Below are positions 10,896-22,396 of a DNA stretch of 64,000 bases, piece after piece. The notes below the pieces were generated by a model, which was not told the origin of the DNA, ran no database searches, and saw nothing but the letters and a program-made list of their open reading frames with translations. Numbering within the stretch: position 1 is the stretch's first letter; each line of letters begins with the position of its first letter. This DNA comes from Theropithecus gelada (taxonomy: Eukaryota; Chordata; Mammalia; Primates; Cercopithecidae). The stretch is from positions 77,543,364 to 77,607,363 of the forward strand of contig NC_037681.1 of NCBI RefSeq assembly GCF_003255815.1, in the 5' to 3' direction. Made by a program: the position numbers and the translations under genes.

Positions 10896-11754
10896 AGATG
10901 TACAGAGAAGAGCTGACACCATACCTAAAGAAATTATCACAAACAACCAAGGTGGAAGGACTCATCCCTAATTTATTCTATGAGGACAGCATTGTCCTTA
11001 TATCAAAACCTTGCAGAGACATGCAACAAAAAAAAGGAAACTTCAGGCCAATACCCTTGATGAAAATAATGTAAAAATCCTCAACAAAATAACTAGAAAA
11101 CTAAATGCAGCAGCACATCAAAAAGCTAATCCACCATGATAGAGTAGGCTTTATCCCTGAGATACAAGATTGGTTCAACATATGCAAATCAATAAATGTG
11201 ATTCATCACATAAAAAGAATTGAAGACCAATACCACATGATCATGTCAATACACACAGAAAAGGATTTTAATAAATTCAACATGCTTCATGTTAAAAACT
11301 TTCAACAAACCAGGTATTGAAGGAACATACCTCAAAATAATAAAAGCCGTCTATGACAAATCCACAGCCAACTGAAAGGTCAAAACCTGGAAGCATTCCC
11401 TTTGAAAACCAAAAAATGACAAAAATGCCTGCTCTCACCTTGCTGGTTCAACATAGTATAGGGTGTCCTGATCAGAGCAATAAGCAAGAGAAAGAAAGAA
11501 ATGGCATCCCAATAAGAGAGGAAGTCAAACTATCCCTGTTGGCAGATAACATGATTCTATATCTAGGAAACCCCAAAAGCTCCTTCAGCTGATAAACAAT
11601 TTCAGCAAAATTTCAGGATATAAAATCAGTATACAAAAATCAGTAACATTTCTATACAGCAACAACAGCCAAGCTGAGAACAAAATTGGCAAAGCAATCA
11701 CATTCACACTAGCCACACACAAAATAAAATACCTAGGAATACAGGTAACCAGGG

Positions 11755-11776
11755 AGGTGAAAGTTCTCTTTCACCT
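11755..11776. repeat. Short foldback in L1 ORF2
   Basis: Arms aggtgaaag (11755-11763) and ctttcacct (11768-11776) flank the loop ttct. A smaller hairpin (catttc/gaaatg) follows at about 11784-11800. Ordinary L1 continues directly to an 'atctctacaagga' word here, so about 18 extra bases have been added. Confidence 0.7.
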
Positions 11777-12797
11777 TTCATCATTTCATAATGAGAAATG
11801 TAAAACAATCCTCAAAGAAATCAGAGATCACACAAACAAATGGAAAAATCGTTCCATGATAATGCATAGGAAGATTCAATATCACTGAAATGATCATACT
11901 GCCCAAAGCAATTTACCAGTGCAATGCTATTGCTATCAAACTAATGACATTCTTCACAGAACTAGAAAAAACTATTTTAAGATTCATATTGAATGAGACC
12001 AAATAGCCAAAATAATCCTAAGTAAAATGAGCAAAGCCGGAGGCATCACACTATCTGACTTCAAACTATATTACAGGGCTACAGTAACCAAAACGGCATG
12101 ATACTGGTACAAACACAGAAACATAGACCAAAGGGACAGAATAGAGAGCCCAGAAATAAGGCCATACACTTAAAAACATCTGATCTTCAACAAAACCAAC
12201 AAAACTCCCTATTCAATAAGTGGTGTTGTGTTAACTGCCTAGCCATATGCAGAAAATTAAAACTGGACCTCTTCCTTACACTATTTACTAAGATCAACTC
12301 AAGATGGAATAAAGAATCAAAAAACCCCAAAACTATAAAAACTCTGGAAGACAACCAAGGCAATACCATTCTGGACATAGGAACTGGCAAAGATTTCATA
12401 ATGAAGATGCCAAAAGCAATTGCAACCAAAGCAAAAATGGACAAATGGGAGCTTCTGCACAGTGAAGGAAACTATCAACAGAGTAAACAGAAAATTTACA
12501 CAATGGGAGAAAATAACTGCAAAGTATGCATCCATCAAAGGTCTAATATCCAAAATCTGTAAGGAATGTAAACAAATTTACAAGAAAAAAAACAAAGAAC
12601 TCCATTAAAAAGTAGGCAAAGGACATAGAAACTTTTCAAAAGAAGACATACATGCAGCCAACAAGCATATGGAAAAAAAAAAAAAAAAAAAAAAAAGCCC
12701 AAGATCTTTGATCAATAGAGAAACGCAAATCAAAACCACAATGAGATACTATCTCATGTCAGTCAGAATGGCTGTTAATAAAAAGTCAAAAAATAAA

Positions 12798-13084
12798 GCT
12801 CATGCCTGTAATCTCAGCACTTCGGGAGGCGAAGGTGGGTGGATCATGAGGTCAGGAGTTCAAGACTAGCCTGGCCAAGATAGTGAAACCCTGTCTCTAC
12901 TACAAATATAAAAATTAGCCAGGCATGGTTGCACATGCCTGTCATCCTAGCTACTCAGGAGGCTGAGGCAGGAGAGTCGCTTGAACCCAGGAGGTGGAGG
13001 TTGCAGTGAGTCGAGATTGCACCATTGCACTTCAGCCTGGGTGACAGAACAAGATTCTGTCTCAAAAAAAAAAAAAAAAAAAAA
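12798..13084 (+). mobile_element. Alu, 5'-truncated, with loss of about 0.3 kb of L1
   Basis: The Alu starts at gctcatgcctgtaat, lacking roughly the first 14 bases of the consensus, and ends in A21 (13064-13084). L1 on the left stops within the aaaagtcaaaaaataa word. On the right it resumes at catatacaccatagaatac, so about 280 bases of ORF2 that should lie between are absent. No target-site duplication is evident. This fits an insertion-linked deletion; a later deletion at the Alu 5' end is the alternative. Confidence 0.88.
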
Positions 13085-13474
13085 GTTGTGCATATACACC
13101 ATAGAATACTAAGCAGCCATAAAAAAGAATATAAGAATATTATCATGTCCTTTGCAGTAAAATGGATGGAGCTGGAAGCCATTATTCTAAGCAAACTAAC
13201 ACAGGAAGAGAAAACAAAATACAGCGCATTCTCACTTATCAGTGAGATCTGAATATTGAGTACCTATGGACCCAAGAAGGGAACAACAGACACTGGGGCC
13301 TGCTTGAGGGTGGAGAGTGGGAGTACGGTGAGGATAGAAAAACTACCTATTGATAACTATACTTATTACCTGGGTGACAAAATCTGTACATCAAACCCCT
13401 GTGACATGCAATTTACCTGTATAAGAAAACTGCACATATACTCCTGAACCTAAAATAAAAATGAAAAAAATACT

Positions 13475-14180
13475 GTATTTTATTGGTAGAGACTCTGTTT
13501 TACCTCTTTACCTTTTAACATTTCCTTATGATAAATCGTCTTGAAAGTTTAGAAACATTCATGATTCAGGCAAGGAGAGAGCAAGACATAAAAATATAAC
13601 CAAAATACAGAATCATAAGGTAGCAAATAATCTTTTAATTATAAAAGATGTATCTCTATGGATAATGATCTCTCCCATTTCTTCCAAAATGATCTCCAAA
13701 TTTGATTATAAAGGAATTCAGTTTTTCTCATTTTAGTATTTAAAAATCAATTCATTTTTTAATCTTGAGATATGTTACCACAGAAGTAAGAGAGTATGGT
13801 AGAAAATCATTGAAAAATCATTGAAAATAAAGTGTGATTTCAATATAGAATAGAAGACTCACCTGGAAAATTTAACATGTGTACAATCATCTTTATGCAA
13901 TCTATTAGTTGCCTAAGAAGTGTGAACTTAAATTTGTTTGGAAAATATTTTAAAATAATTACCAAACTAAGTTAAAGAAAGTCTCAATTTCTCTGTGGTG
14001 TTTTCAGTGCCAGTCAGTGCAAGGATAGGAGGAAAGTGGTGTGTGTGTGGGGGGAACTTAACCATTTTGATTCAATCAGTGTATCTCTAATGCCATTTGC
14101 CTTAAAAATGGGTAACAGGTAAAATTTCATAGCACTCATCTGTTAAAAATTGTTTGGCCACCATTAACAGAGCCAGGGTG
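13475..14180. other. AT-rich DNA, nothing assigned
   Basis: No gene or clear repeat was found. A short gtgtgtgtggggggg tract lies at about 14040-14054. Confidence 0.55.
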
Positions 14181-14186
14181 CTTATA

Positions 14187-14435
14187 ATAGAGGCAGTATA
14201 CTGTAAATGTTGAGGGCATAAACTTAGAAGCCAGATGAATTCGTTGGATTCTAGCTCCAACACTTCTTAGATTTGTGACCTTAGACTTAAACACTTTGTT
14301 TTTCAATTTTCTCATCTGACAACTGAAAACGTAATAGTAAGTAGGGAAGCAGGGAATATTACATGAGTTATTTTGAGTAATTTTCTTAGAATGTTGCCTG
14401 ATACAAAATAATAGCTCAATAAATAGTTTATCGTG
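14187..14435 (+). mobile_element. MIR SINE
   Basis: The order of conserved MIR words is preserved: a tRNA-like 5' part (aggcagtata...gagggcataaac), agaagccagatgaat, the core tagatttgtgacctta, tttctcatctg, and the 3' end gaatgttgcctgatac...aatagctcaataaatag. It is diverged by perhaps a quarter, as expected for this old family. Confidence 0.85.
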
Positions 14436-14483
14436 GTGGTTGTGGTGTTTCAATTTTTTTTGTTGATAAGAAAAAATGAATCC

Positions 14484-14565
14484 CCAGAAAGGTTAAGTAA
14501 TTTCTGCCAGACCACAGCTATAATTCGTGGATTACCCTAGGCATTTACGGTCTATACTGCCAGGA
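14484..14565 (-). mobile_element. MIR fragment, antisense
   Basis: The words aaggttaagtaatttctgcc and accacagctataattcgtgg match the reverse complement of the MIR core region. Only part of the element is present, next to a MIR in the other orientation. Confidence 0.5.
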
Positions 14566-14569
14566 AAGT

Positions 14570-15500
14570 CAGTGACACAAGGCATGTTGAGAGAATTGAA
14601 TAAAAATCAGGGATGTTTGATTTCTTCCAAAGAAGAAATTTTCTTACCATTGTAAGGGTTAAGTTTGTAGATCACAGAAAGACAGAATCATGAAAAAGAT
14701 TCAACTGGCACAAGTTTCCCTGTCAAAATTGTGTTTTAATATCAACAAAGTCTTTACTATAAGCAGGTAATCTGTGACCTGGAAAGCTTCTTGCCTAACT
14801 GGCATTTTGGGTTATTTTAGAGTGAATAAGTTTTGAAGGTTTAACATTTGATGTTTCCCTAACAGTCATAATTTAGTTCATCAAAAAAACTTCTAAAGTT
14901 CTTAATTTAAATGAGTAAAACTACAAACTAAATCTATATAATATAATATTATATATTTTATATATATATTAGACATGATAGTGCTCTCTTAGATCTGAAC
15001 AGGGAGCTGTGAAACAAATATACAGGGTAAATGGATAAAATAGACATATTTTCTCAATCTGAGCAGAATGGTTGTCTCTTCCTGAAAGTTGTCTTGGGCT
15101 ATTTTGAATAATTTTAGGCTAGTTTCATCCTCTGAAATTATATTTGACTACTTTAAGTCCCCTATTTTTTTAGGTGCCTTGAACAAATGAAGTGAAATAA
15201 CCCTCCATCCTGCTCATATTCTTATCCTGTATTTCTGTGCTGGATGTTTAATTTGTGCTGCATATGGCAGATCATGGAAGTTGAAAGTCAAGGCTCATTT
15301 GAGACGGATGGATGGTTGGAAACAGAATTCAGACCTTCCTTAGTGCGCATTCACCACCTTCATCACCATCCCTTCCTCCCTAGGTCGGGAATAGTTAATT
15401 TGAAGATCCCACAATGAAGTGTCATCACTTCAGAGGATGACACTTCAGTGGAGCTTAATTTCTTTAATTTCTTCTTAATTTCTTCTCTTTTTTGTCTTTG
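14570..15500. other. Unassigned DNA with one hairpin
   Basis: No gene was found. An AT-only cluster is at 14937-14972. A 12-base perfect hairpin lies at 15415-15447 (arms 15415-15426 and 15436-15447, loop of 9), beginning tgaagtgtcatc. It looks too short for a microRNA precursor and is reported only as structure. Confidence 0.6.
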
Positions 15501-15509
15501 TCTTTCCAG

Positions 15510-16130
15510 TGTTTTCTATTTCAAATATTTTTCACATGTGACATAATACAGTGAGCACATATAGCCTCTACTTACAAGAACAACTGAGTGTTTCACTCTA
15601 TTCACTAATAGGGCGCATATATAAATATTACATTTTTATGATTTCTAAATAATTTTAAAGAAAATTGCAGGCATCATAATTCTTTACAATGGAATACTAC
15701 AGCATGCTTCTCCTAAAAGTAATGATACCCGCTTCATAATTATGATGTCATTATCAAAGCCTAGTAAATTATCAGAGATGACAATATAACTTAACATCCT
15801 GCTCATATTCAAATTCCCCAAATCCAAAAATCCTTTTATAATTTTTTAAAAATTAGGATCTAATAAAAGTTTACATGATACACTTAATTATGTTCTTTTA
15901 ATCTATAATGGTTTCCTTTTTTGTTTTTAATAACATTGCTATTGATCCAGTTATAGTGTATAATTACTAAATTCTGAACTAGAGTAATTGTTTATTCATG
16001 TAGATGCTTACTTTGTTCCTCTGTCTTATTTCTTAAAATACTGTCATCTCTCTATTTACACATCAAAAATCTACATATGATTTTATTATATGAAGTCTCA
16101 TGCTTATTTTCTGGAATTCTTTGATGATGA
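15510..16130 (+). mobile_element. Old LINE-1 3' region (L1M group), likely
   Basis: A weak but ordered match to a common L1M 3' sequence: gaaaattgcaggcatcataattcttta, tactacagcatgcttctcctaa, aatgataccc, catattcaaattcccc, aattaggatctaataaaag, and ttaatctataatggtttcc. No coding frame. The boundaries are approximate. Confidence 0.5.
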
Positions 16131-16696
16131 TGTTATAAAAATATTTACCAATATGTTAAATCCCTGCCAGTTATTAAAAGTAATTGATATTTCACCCAAA
16201 GCAATTAGCTACCATGCACATTTATCACAATTTCAGAACATGTTTTGGGAATCCCTTGTACTGTGATGTTGAAATATTTTCTCTTAATTTAAAAATTTGT
16301 AGACTAGTCTTTAAACAGAAATATTGCTAGTCTACTTGTGCCTATAAATAGTGAAGACAATCAAACCTGCATATCTTCTCAATTAACCTTTCACATTCTT
16401 ATTTGATCATATTATGCCATACTCCAATTCACATAAGGAAAGCTTGGCTGTTGAAAAAGATCCGAGATTTGGTACTGGTACATAAGTAGACAAATTTTTA
16501 TCACAGTGAGATCTCATATGTTTAAATCAAGAAAGATCTAGTTTGGAGACCTACCAGGGGAAAGCTAGTACAATTTGCTTCCTTGTTGTTCAAACTTAAG
16601 TAAAGAATAGGGTAAATACATGTAGATACGGTGCCTGTGTTTAAATTTAAATTTGAGCATAAAATTGTGCATATTGCAAAAAATTATAGAGATAAA

Positions 16697-17142
16697 TTTA
16701 ATTAGAAGCATATTTACAAAGGTAAGAGAGCTACTCAAAATGTTTTATTTTGACCTTCTGTTATGTGTCATAGTTGAGAGCTACTGATTTTTGGCAATAA
16801 AATTTCTCATTATTTTATGATGCCTTTTTTATTTTGTTTAGTGCACAGATGCAGACTCAAGACTGAAGTCATAAAGACTAAAACACAAAACCAAAACAAA
16901 AAACTTTCAAAACCCTCCAAAGAAGTTAATTAAAATTTTGATTAGACAAATTGCTCCTGCCCTCCTTTATAAATGCATACCATCAATCTTTATTTTTTAT
17001 CAAACAATAAAGGGCAGAAGTTACACCTATAACTATGATGATGTTTAATAAGCATTGTAAAATATGTGTGTTGTGTGTGTATATATACATACATATATAT
17101 ACATATATATATTTAAAATTTGTCACCCTAGAATTTAATCTC
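16697..17142. repeat. Tandem duplication, copy 1
   Basis: Starts tttaattagaagcat and ends gaatttaatctc. It is followed after five bases by a second copy (17148-17565). Mismatches are roughly 8% by eye outside gaps. Both copies contain a TG/TA microsatellite near the end. I do not recognise the unit as a dispersed repeat. Confidence 0.9.
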
Positions 17143-17147
17143 ATAAG

Positions 17148-17565
17148 TTTAATTAGAAGCATATTTACAAAGGTAAGAGCTACTTGAAATGTTTTATTTT
17201 GACCTTCTGTTATGTGTCATAAGTGACAGTTACTGATTTTTAGCAATAAAATTTCTCATTTTATGATGCCCTTATTTTGTTCAGTACACAGATGCAGACT
17301 CTAGACTGAAGTTGCAAAGACTAAAACACAAAACCAAAGCAAAAACCTTATATCTTAGCATTTCAAAACCCTCCAAATAATTATGATTAGATGAATTGCT
17401 ACTGCCCTCCTTTATAAATGTACATCATCAATTTTTATTTTTCCTCAAACAACAAAGGGCAGAAGTTAAGCCTATAACTATGATGATCTTTAATAAGCAT
17501 CATAAAATATGTGTTGTGCGTGTGTATATATACATATATATATTTTGTCACCCTAGAATTTAATC
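17148..17565. repeat. Tandem duplication, copy 2
   Basis: Direct repeat of 16697-17142. It differs by a shorter microsatellite (17505-17542), several 2-6 base gaps, and about 12 extra bases (cttatatcttag) near 17348. It ends with the same gaatttaatctc. Confidence 0.9.
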
Positions 17566-18450
17566 TCTTCTTAAATCATACATAGTTTTATAAAATATAT
17601 AGATCATTATAAAATTATTAACAATACATCTTCACCATTGAATCAAATAGAATTGTTCATCTACAAAGCAAACATACTATTTTAATCTCTGGATATACAA
17701 AATTTATTTAAAAATTTATCACGGCCTCTATGCAATATCCTGTACTCAACATTAACTGGGGCATCAAATTGAATACATTATGTCAAACAATATTCATAGA
17801 GAAATCTTGTCAAAGTATGTGCACTGTAACAGGCACCAAAGAATATTCAAAGCAACAAAAATATAAACAGAATTATACTAAAATGATAGGCTACCTTACT
17901 CTAAGACATCTCTACTACTCACATGGACAACAATCATTGAGAAAGCAATAGGTTGTAAATTCAGAAATACATATAATTTTTGAAAACAATCCAAACCTAT
18001 AAATATGACTATATAACTCTAACAAACAAGTTTACATCATACTATGCTTTGTCAGATAACCTTGCATCTGGAGTGTTCTATGAATTGTGAAGACTCTCAA
18101 TAAATACTTAAGGCTCAGATAAATTTCAGAAGATAGAAAAAGGCTTCAGATAAATTTCACATATATGAAAAGAAAAACTAAAATATATTTAAAATTATCA
18201 GTGTTAGCAAAAGCTATGACAGTTGTTCAAATTTTTAGGAATCTAAAATTGAAAAATGAATAATTTTATATTTAATATTTTGATTTTTTAAATGGGAACT
18301 AATCAATCACTTCATGTCTACTTAGGCAATGAAACACTTGAGTTAACAAATTGTCTAGTGAATTTGTAATTATAGATGAATAAAAGGGCATTTTATGTGA
18401 AATTTTTTTGAGATTAGATATACATGTGGACAATGACCAGATCATATATA
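17566..18450. other. AT-rich DNA with a short tandem repeat
   Basis: No gene was found. At 18110-18160 the words aaggctcagataaatttcag and aaggcttcagataaatttca form an imperfect direct repeat about 34 bases apart. Confidence 0.55.
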
Positions 18451-18459
18451 AAAATAGAA

Positions 18460-18865
18460 AGCTGACCCATAATCTGTAGCATCAGCCCAGGAAACTAATC
18501 TGTTATATAAAGTAGCCAGTCCAGGAAGCTAGCCTATTGTCTCTAAGTCAATCTTGTTAAATGATCACCAATTCTAGCAGTAATCCAGGAAGCTAAACAA
18601 TAACCCTTGTAATAATCAGCCCAAAAAGCTTTGGCTTAATCAATAACTCAAAGTTTTCCTAATTATTGTTTCCACCATCAGTTTAGGACCCAGCAGAAAA
18701 ACCCAAATGTGCACTCCTAACCAATCACATAGGATGCCCTATTTCAAATTAGTCCACCTATGCTTTCTTACACCAACAGCCTCTACCCAGAGTACACTTG
18801 AATTCTTTCCTTTATTTTTCTATCATATAAACTTTCTCACTTTGCCTTCCTTTGAGCCTCTGCTA
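18460..18865 (+). mobile_element. Probable solitary LTR-like sequence
   Basis: The 5' part has four degenerate copies of a cagcccaggaagctaa-like word (18483, 18517, 18580, 18617). Downstream are a ccaatcacat box (18719), a catataaac TATA-like box (18825) and a pyrimidine-rich run, the order seen in LTR U3-R regions. The family was not recognised. It adjoins MaLR internal sequence. Confidence 0.4.
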
Positions 18866-18869
18866 ATCC

Positions 18870-19778
18870 CTGCACAGCCTCAGGACACTGTTCCTTGTAT
18901 CCAGGCCACTCCAGCTCCGACCTCGGCTCAGAGGGCCCCAGGTACATCTAGGGCCACTGCTCCAGAAGGACAAGCATAAGCCTTGGCAGCTTCCACGTGA
19001 TGTTAAGCCTGTGGGCTCACAGAGTGTAGGAGTGAAGGAGACTTGGCAGCCTCTGCCTAGATTTCAGAGGCTGTGTGAGAAAGTACGGGTGCCTAGACAG
19101 AATCCTGCTGGAGGAGCGGAGCCCTGCAGAAAGGCTCTACTAAAGTAGTACGGAGGGTAAGTGTGGGGTCAGAGGCCCAGTAGAGTCCCCATTAGGGCAC
19201 TGCCTAGTGGAACTGTGGGAAAGAGGCCACTATGCTATAGACCCCACAATGGTAGATCCACTGGCAGGTTTCATCCTGTGCCTGGAGAAGCCACAGGTAT
19301 TCAACTCTAACCCAAACAGCCATGTGGGTGGCACTCATGGAAACCACTGGAATGGGGCTGCCCAAGGCCTTAGGAGCTCACCCCTGACAAAAACAAACAA
19401 AAACAACAACAACAAAAACATGCAAGACTTGGAGTCAAAGGAGATTATTTTGGAGCTTTAAGAGTTAATGACTGCCCCCTGCTGGATTTTAGGCTTCCAT
19501 GGGGACTGTAGTCCCTGTCTTTTGGCCAATTTCTCCCTTTTGGAATGGGAATGCCTACCTAATGCCTACCTAATGCCTGTATCCTCGTTGTATCATAGAA
19601 ATAAATAACTTATTTTGATTTTACAAGATCATAGGTAGAAGGAGATGAGTCTCAGATAAGACTTAGGACTTTGGACTTGATGTTGGAACAAATTAGGACT
19701 TTGTGGGACTGTTGAGAAGGCATGGATGTATTTTGTAATGAGAGAAGATGAAATTTTAGGGGCCAGGAAACAAAAGGA
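18870..19778 (+). mobile_element. MaLR internal region (MST/THE1-type), 3' part
   Basis: Matches remembered MaLR internal sequence in order: aggacactgttcc, ggccccaggtacatctaggg, agccttggcagcttcca, gatttcagaggctgtgtg, gggcactgcctagtgga, atggtagatcca, ggagtcaaaggagatta, and tttggccaatttctcc. The sequence then runs into the 3' LTR. MaLR internal regions encode no intact protein. A small 11-base tandem (aatgcctacct) is at 19549-19578, and a caa-rich tract at 19388-19418. Confidence 0.85.
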
Positions 19779-20198
19779 TGAGTTTTGATGCTGTCCCCTC
19801 TAAATCTTATGTTGAACGGTAATCCTCTCTAATGTTGGAGGTGGGGCCTGGTGGGATGTGATGAGATCGTAGGGGCAGATTTCTCATGAATGGTTTAGTG
19901 CCATTCTCTTGGTGTTGTCCTTGCCATTAGTGAGTTCTCATGATATCTGTTAGTTTAAAAGCGCGTGATACCTCCTCCCCTCCCTCTCTTGCTCCTGCTC
20001 TCAACATGTGATGTGGCTGTTCCCACTTTAATTTCTACCATGAGTAAAAACTTGCTGAGGCCTCCTTAGAAGCCAAGCAAATAGTGGGATCATGCATTGT
20101 ACAGCCTGCAAAACTGTGAGCCAATTAATTGTTTTCTTCTTTATAAATTACCCAGTCTCAGTTATTTCTTTATAGCAATGCAAGAATGGCCTAACACA
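19779..20198 (+). mobile_element. MaLR 3' LTR (MST/MLT1-type)
   Basis: Starts tgagttttgatgctgtcccc directly after the internal region. It has gttggaggtggggcctggtg, ctcatgatatctg, ctcctgctctcaacatgtga, and the 3' end ccaattaattg...tttataaattacccagtctcag...caatgcaagaatggcctaacaca. Orientation and position fit a partial provirus with the LTR on the right. Confidence 0.85.
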
Positions 20199-20830
20199 CT
20201 CTGAATGAATAGACTTTTCTTGTTTTCATTTGGTTGGTCTTCATTTATTTCCACAAAATAATGTGGACATTTGTTCTGATTTGTTGAAGAATTTATGAGT
20301 TATCTATAGGTCTGCTTTACTGAAGGTAAATAGGAATTAGTTATTGGGTATATCATTGTTAATCCATATGGTTATTAATATAATTTACTGGTTTAAATAT
20401 TTTAAACAAGACTATTACCTTTTAATCTAGGTTTTGTTGGGTACTGGCTGGAGATGGGGCTTTGAGCTAACACAAAAGATTGCCTTGTTAAATTAGATTC
20501 ACATGAATCAGAGACCTTATTAAATATCAATCTTTGACAATTTTATCAAAGATAATTATTATCCATCTTTGATAAGGATTTCAAGGTTCTAAGCAGTCAT
20601 GGGACACAGCAGAGCAGGGAGTTATGTGGAACCCCTGATCACTGAAAGTTGTATGTCTTCCCAGGTGCTTCTTTCTCATATTGGACATGCACTTCATGTC
20701 CCAGAAAAATACATGAAGTCTCTAAGTTTTGTGGGTCCATTTAACCAGACGGAAATATTTAAATTTATTAAATCTTCCTATTTTATGCCCCAAGGACTTT
20801 CACATCTTATATGACATTGACATTCTCTCT
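20199..20830. other. Unassigned DNA with a hairpin
   Basis: No gene was found. An 11-base perfect inverted repeat (ttatcaaagat at 20543-20553, atctttgataa at 20565-20575) has a loop of 11; a third related word (atctttgaca) lies just upstream. Confidence 0.55.
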
Positions 20831-21131
20831 CTCTCTCTTTTTTTTTTTCCTGAGACAAAGTTTCACTCTTGTTGCCCAGGCTGGAGTGCAATGGCATGAT
20901 CTCGGCTCACTGCAATCTTCGCCTCCTGGGTTCAAGCGATTCTCCTGCCTCAGCCTCCCTAGTAGCTGGAATTACACACATGCGCCACCTTGTCTGACTA
21001 ATTGTATATGTAGTAGAGATGGGGTTTCTCCATGTTGGTCAGGCTGGTCTGGAACTCATGACCCCAGATGATCCACCCACCTCAACCTCCCAAAATGCTG
21101 GGATTACAGGCATGAGCCACCGTGCCTGGTC
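20831..21131 (-). mobile_element. Alu (AluS-type)
   Basis: Full-length antisense Alu: a T tract at 20837-20848 preceded by a CT repeat, both arms, and the 5' end (gccaccgtgcctggtc) at 21131. Several CpG sites have decayed, so an S-family age is likely. Confidence 0.93.
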
Positions 21132-22290
21132 AATACCTCATAAATCCATAGATTATAGGTTTGTTTGTCATAGTAATTCTAAACTAGGGCCATCCTTTTC
21201 AAAACATTTTCTATATGAGAAATCTCCTTCTCACAAGTATTAGTCTATTTAACAGGAAGTTAGTTATCAATAAGCTTACAAGGCAATTAGACTGAATTGA
21301 CTCTTTTCTTTTTTTTTCTGTGAAAGCACCAACCAGTAATAAGGAGACAGATGAATCACAGGACACTTGGCTCTGATTCCTTTCTCCTAAGCTCTTATCC
21401 AATCTAGGACATATTAAAAATAGTTTAAGAAATTTTATTTAAAATATTTTTGGTTGTGGTTTTGTAATAAAAACACTTGGCTAGGTAAACTTAGTATGTT
21501 TTAATAAGTTCAGTAATTTTATCTTTATTGCGTGTATTATTTATTTGGGGCTTTTGTCACACTTTTCAGAATGCAGATAGAGAGAAATCAGTACCTCAAA
21601 CAAGATGTGGTATTAATGGTTGAGTGAATGTATTTTAGTACACAAAACCGCTACCTTCTAATTTGCAATAAAAGTAAAGTTTAAAAATGCAAATTAATGT
21701 CTAACAAGTTTTGATCAGCAAATTTGGACTTTAATAATTTAACAATTCTCTCTGTTTTCAACTATATTCTTTGCTTTTCAGGCAAAGAAAAATTTGAAAA
21801 CGTAAAAGAAGTGTGAAAGTTGCAGTTTCCCAAATACAATTCCTATTTTTATTAATATGTTTATTCTAGTTTAAACATAAAGTGTGCTTGCTAGCATGAG
21901 GTGAAGGGAAAATTCTTTGAAAATTGCATTGACATAGTTCCATTTTATTTATATTTTATACACAGTTTGAGGATTCCATCCACTTAATAATTTTTTAAAA
22001 TAATTGTTTAACTTCTGACTTTACTTCCACAATATTGTTGGGAAAATACTGTAAGATACAAAATAATAGATTAGTAAAATACAATTTTAATCTGACATTG
22101 TCTCTGTTATTCTCCTTGTCACTCTTTGAGGCATCTTATTTCCTAAAATCCTTTCTGTGTGATCATTTGGGGACTTATAACTGTGGCCATTTTCTTAGAT
22201 CTACAAACTATCCTTTATCAACTGCTTAAGACAAGTCTTTTACTTCTTTGTGACTGGCAAATCCTAGAATCGTATACTGTTTTCTACTTT
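21132..22290. other. AT-rich DNA, nothing assigned
   Basis: No coding or RNA signal and no repeat recognised. Confidence 0.55.
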
Positions 22291-22371
22291 GTTCTTTTCT
22301 TTTCAATAGATTTACTGAGGTCTAACTGACAAAATTGTTATGGTGTATGATGTGGTAATTTGATACATTTA

Positions 22372-22396
22372 TATATATATATGCATATATATATAA
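22372..22396. repeat. (TA)n microsatellite
   Basis: Short TA-rich repeat inside the L1 3' UTR. Confidence 0.9.

Larger units (their letters stand above)
10500..13250 (+). pseudogene. L1 ORF2 pseudogene (RT to C-terminus)
   Basis: ORF2 normally encodes an endonuclease and a reverse transcriptase. Only the part after the endonuclease is present. The RT palm region lies at about 11100-11640, with FADD changed to LADN. The C-terminal domain runs on to about 13250, interrupted by the Alu at 12798-13084. A-tracts of 22 (10760-10781) and 24 (12673-12696) have expanded within it. An inverted insertion (10793-10895) and two foldbacks (10629-10662, 11755-11776) add to the damage. Confidence 0.85.
7518..13472 (+). 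mobile_element. Long fossil LINE-1 (L1PB/early L1PA-like), rearranged
   Basis: In order it holds a 5' UTR (7518-9080), ORF1 (about 9080-10050), the inter-ORF region, the first codons of ORF2 (to about 10379), a 120-base piece of L1 5' UTR (10380-10499), ORF2 from its endonuclease/RT junction onward (10500-13250), and a 3' UTR ending near 13472 with aaaataaaaat. An Alu (12798-13084) replaces part of ORF2. Stops and frameshifts are frequent throughout. The RT active site that should read FADD reads Leu-Ala-Asp-Asn at about 11542, so the enzyme would be dead. The 3' UTR words (attacctgggtgacaaaat, gtacatcaaacccc) point to an L1PB-like age. It could be one element patched later, or two L1s fused by deletion. 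Confidence 0.88.

Noticed and set aside
15415..15447. MicroRNA precursor
   Set aside because: A stem of 12 pairs is too short for a Drosha substrate and no extended pairing was seen on either side.
18707..18979. TATA- and CCAAT-like boxes at 18719-18830 as a host gene promoter
   Set aside because: They lie in LTR-like DNA that runs into MaLR internal sequence, and no exon follows.
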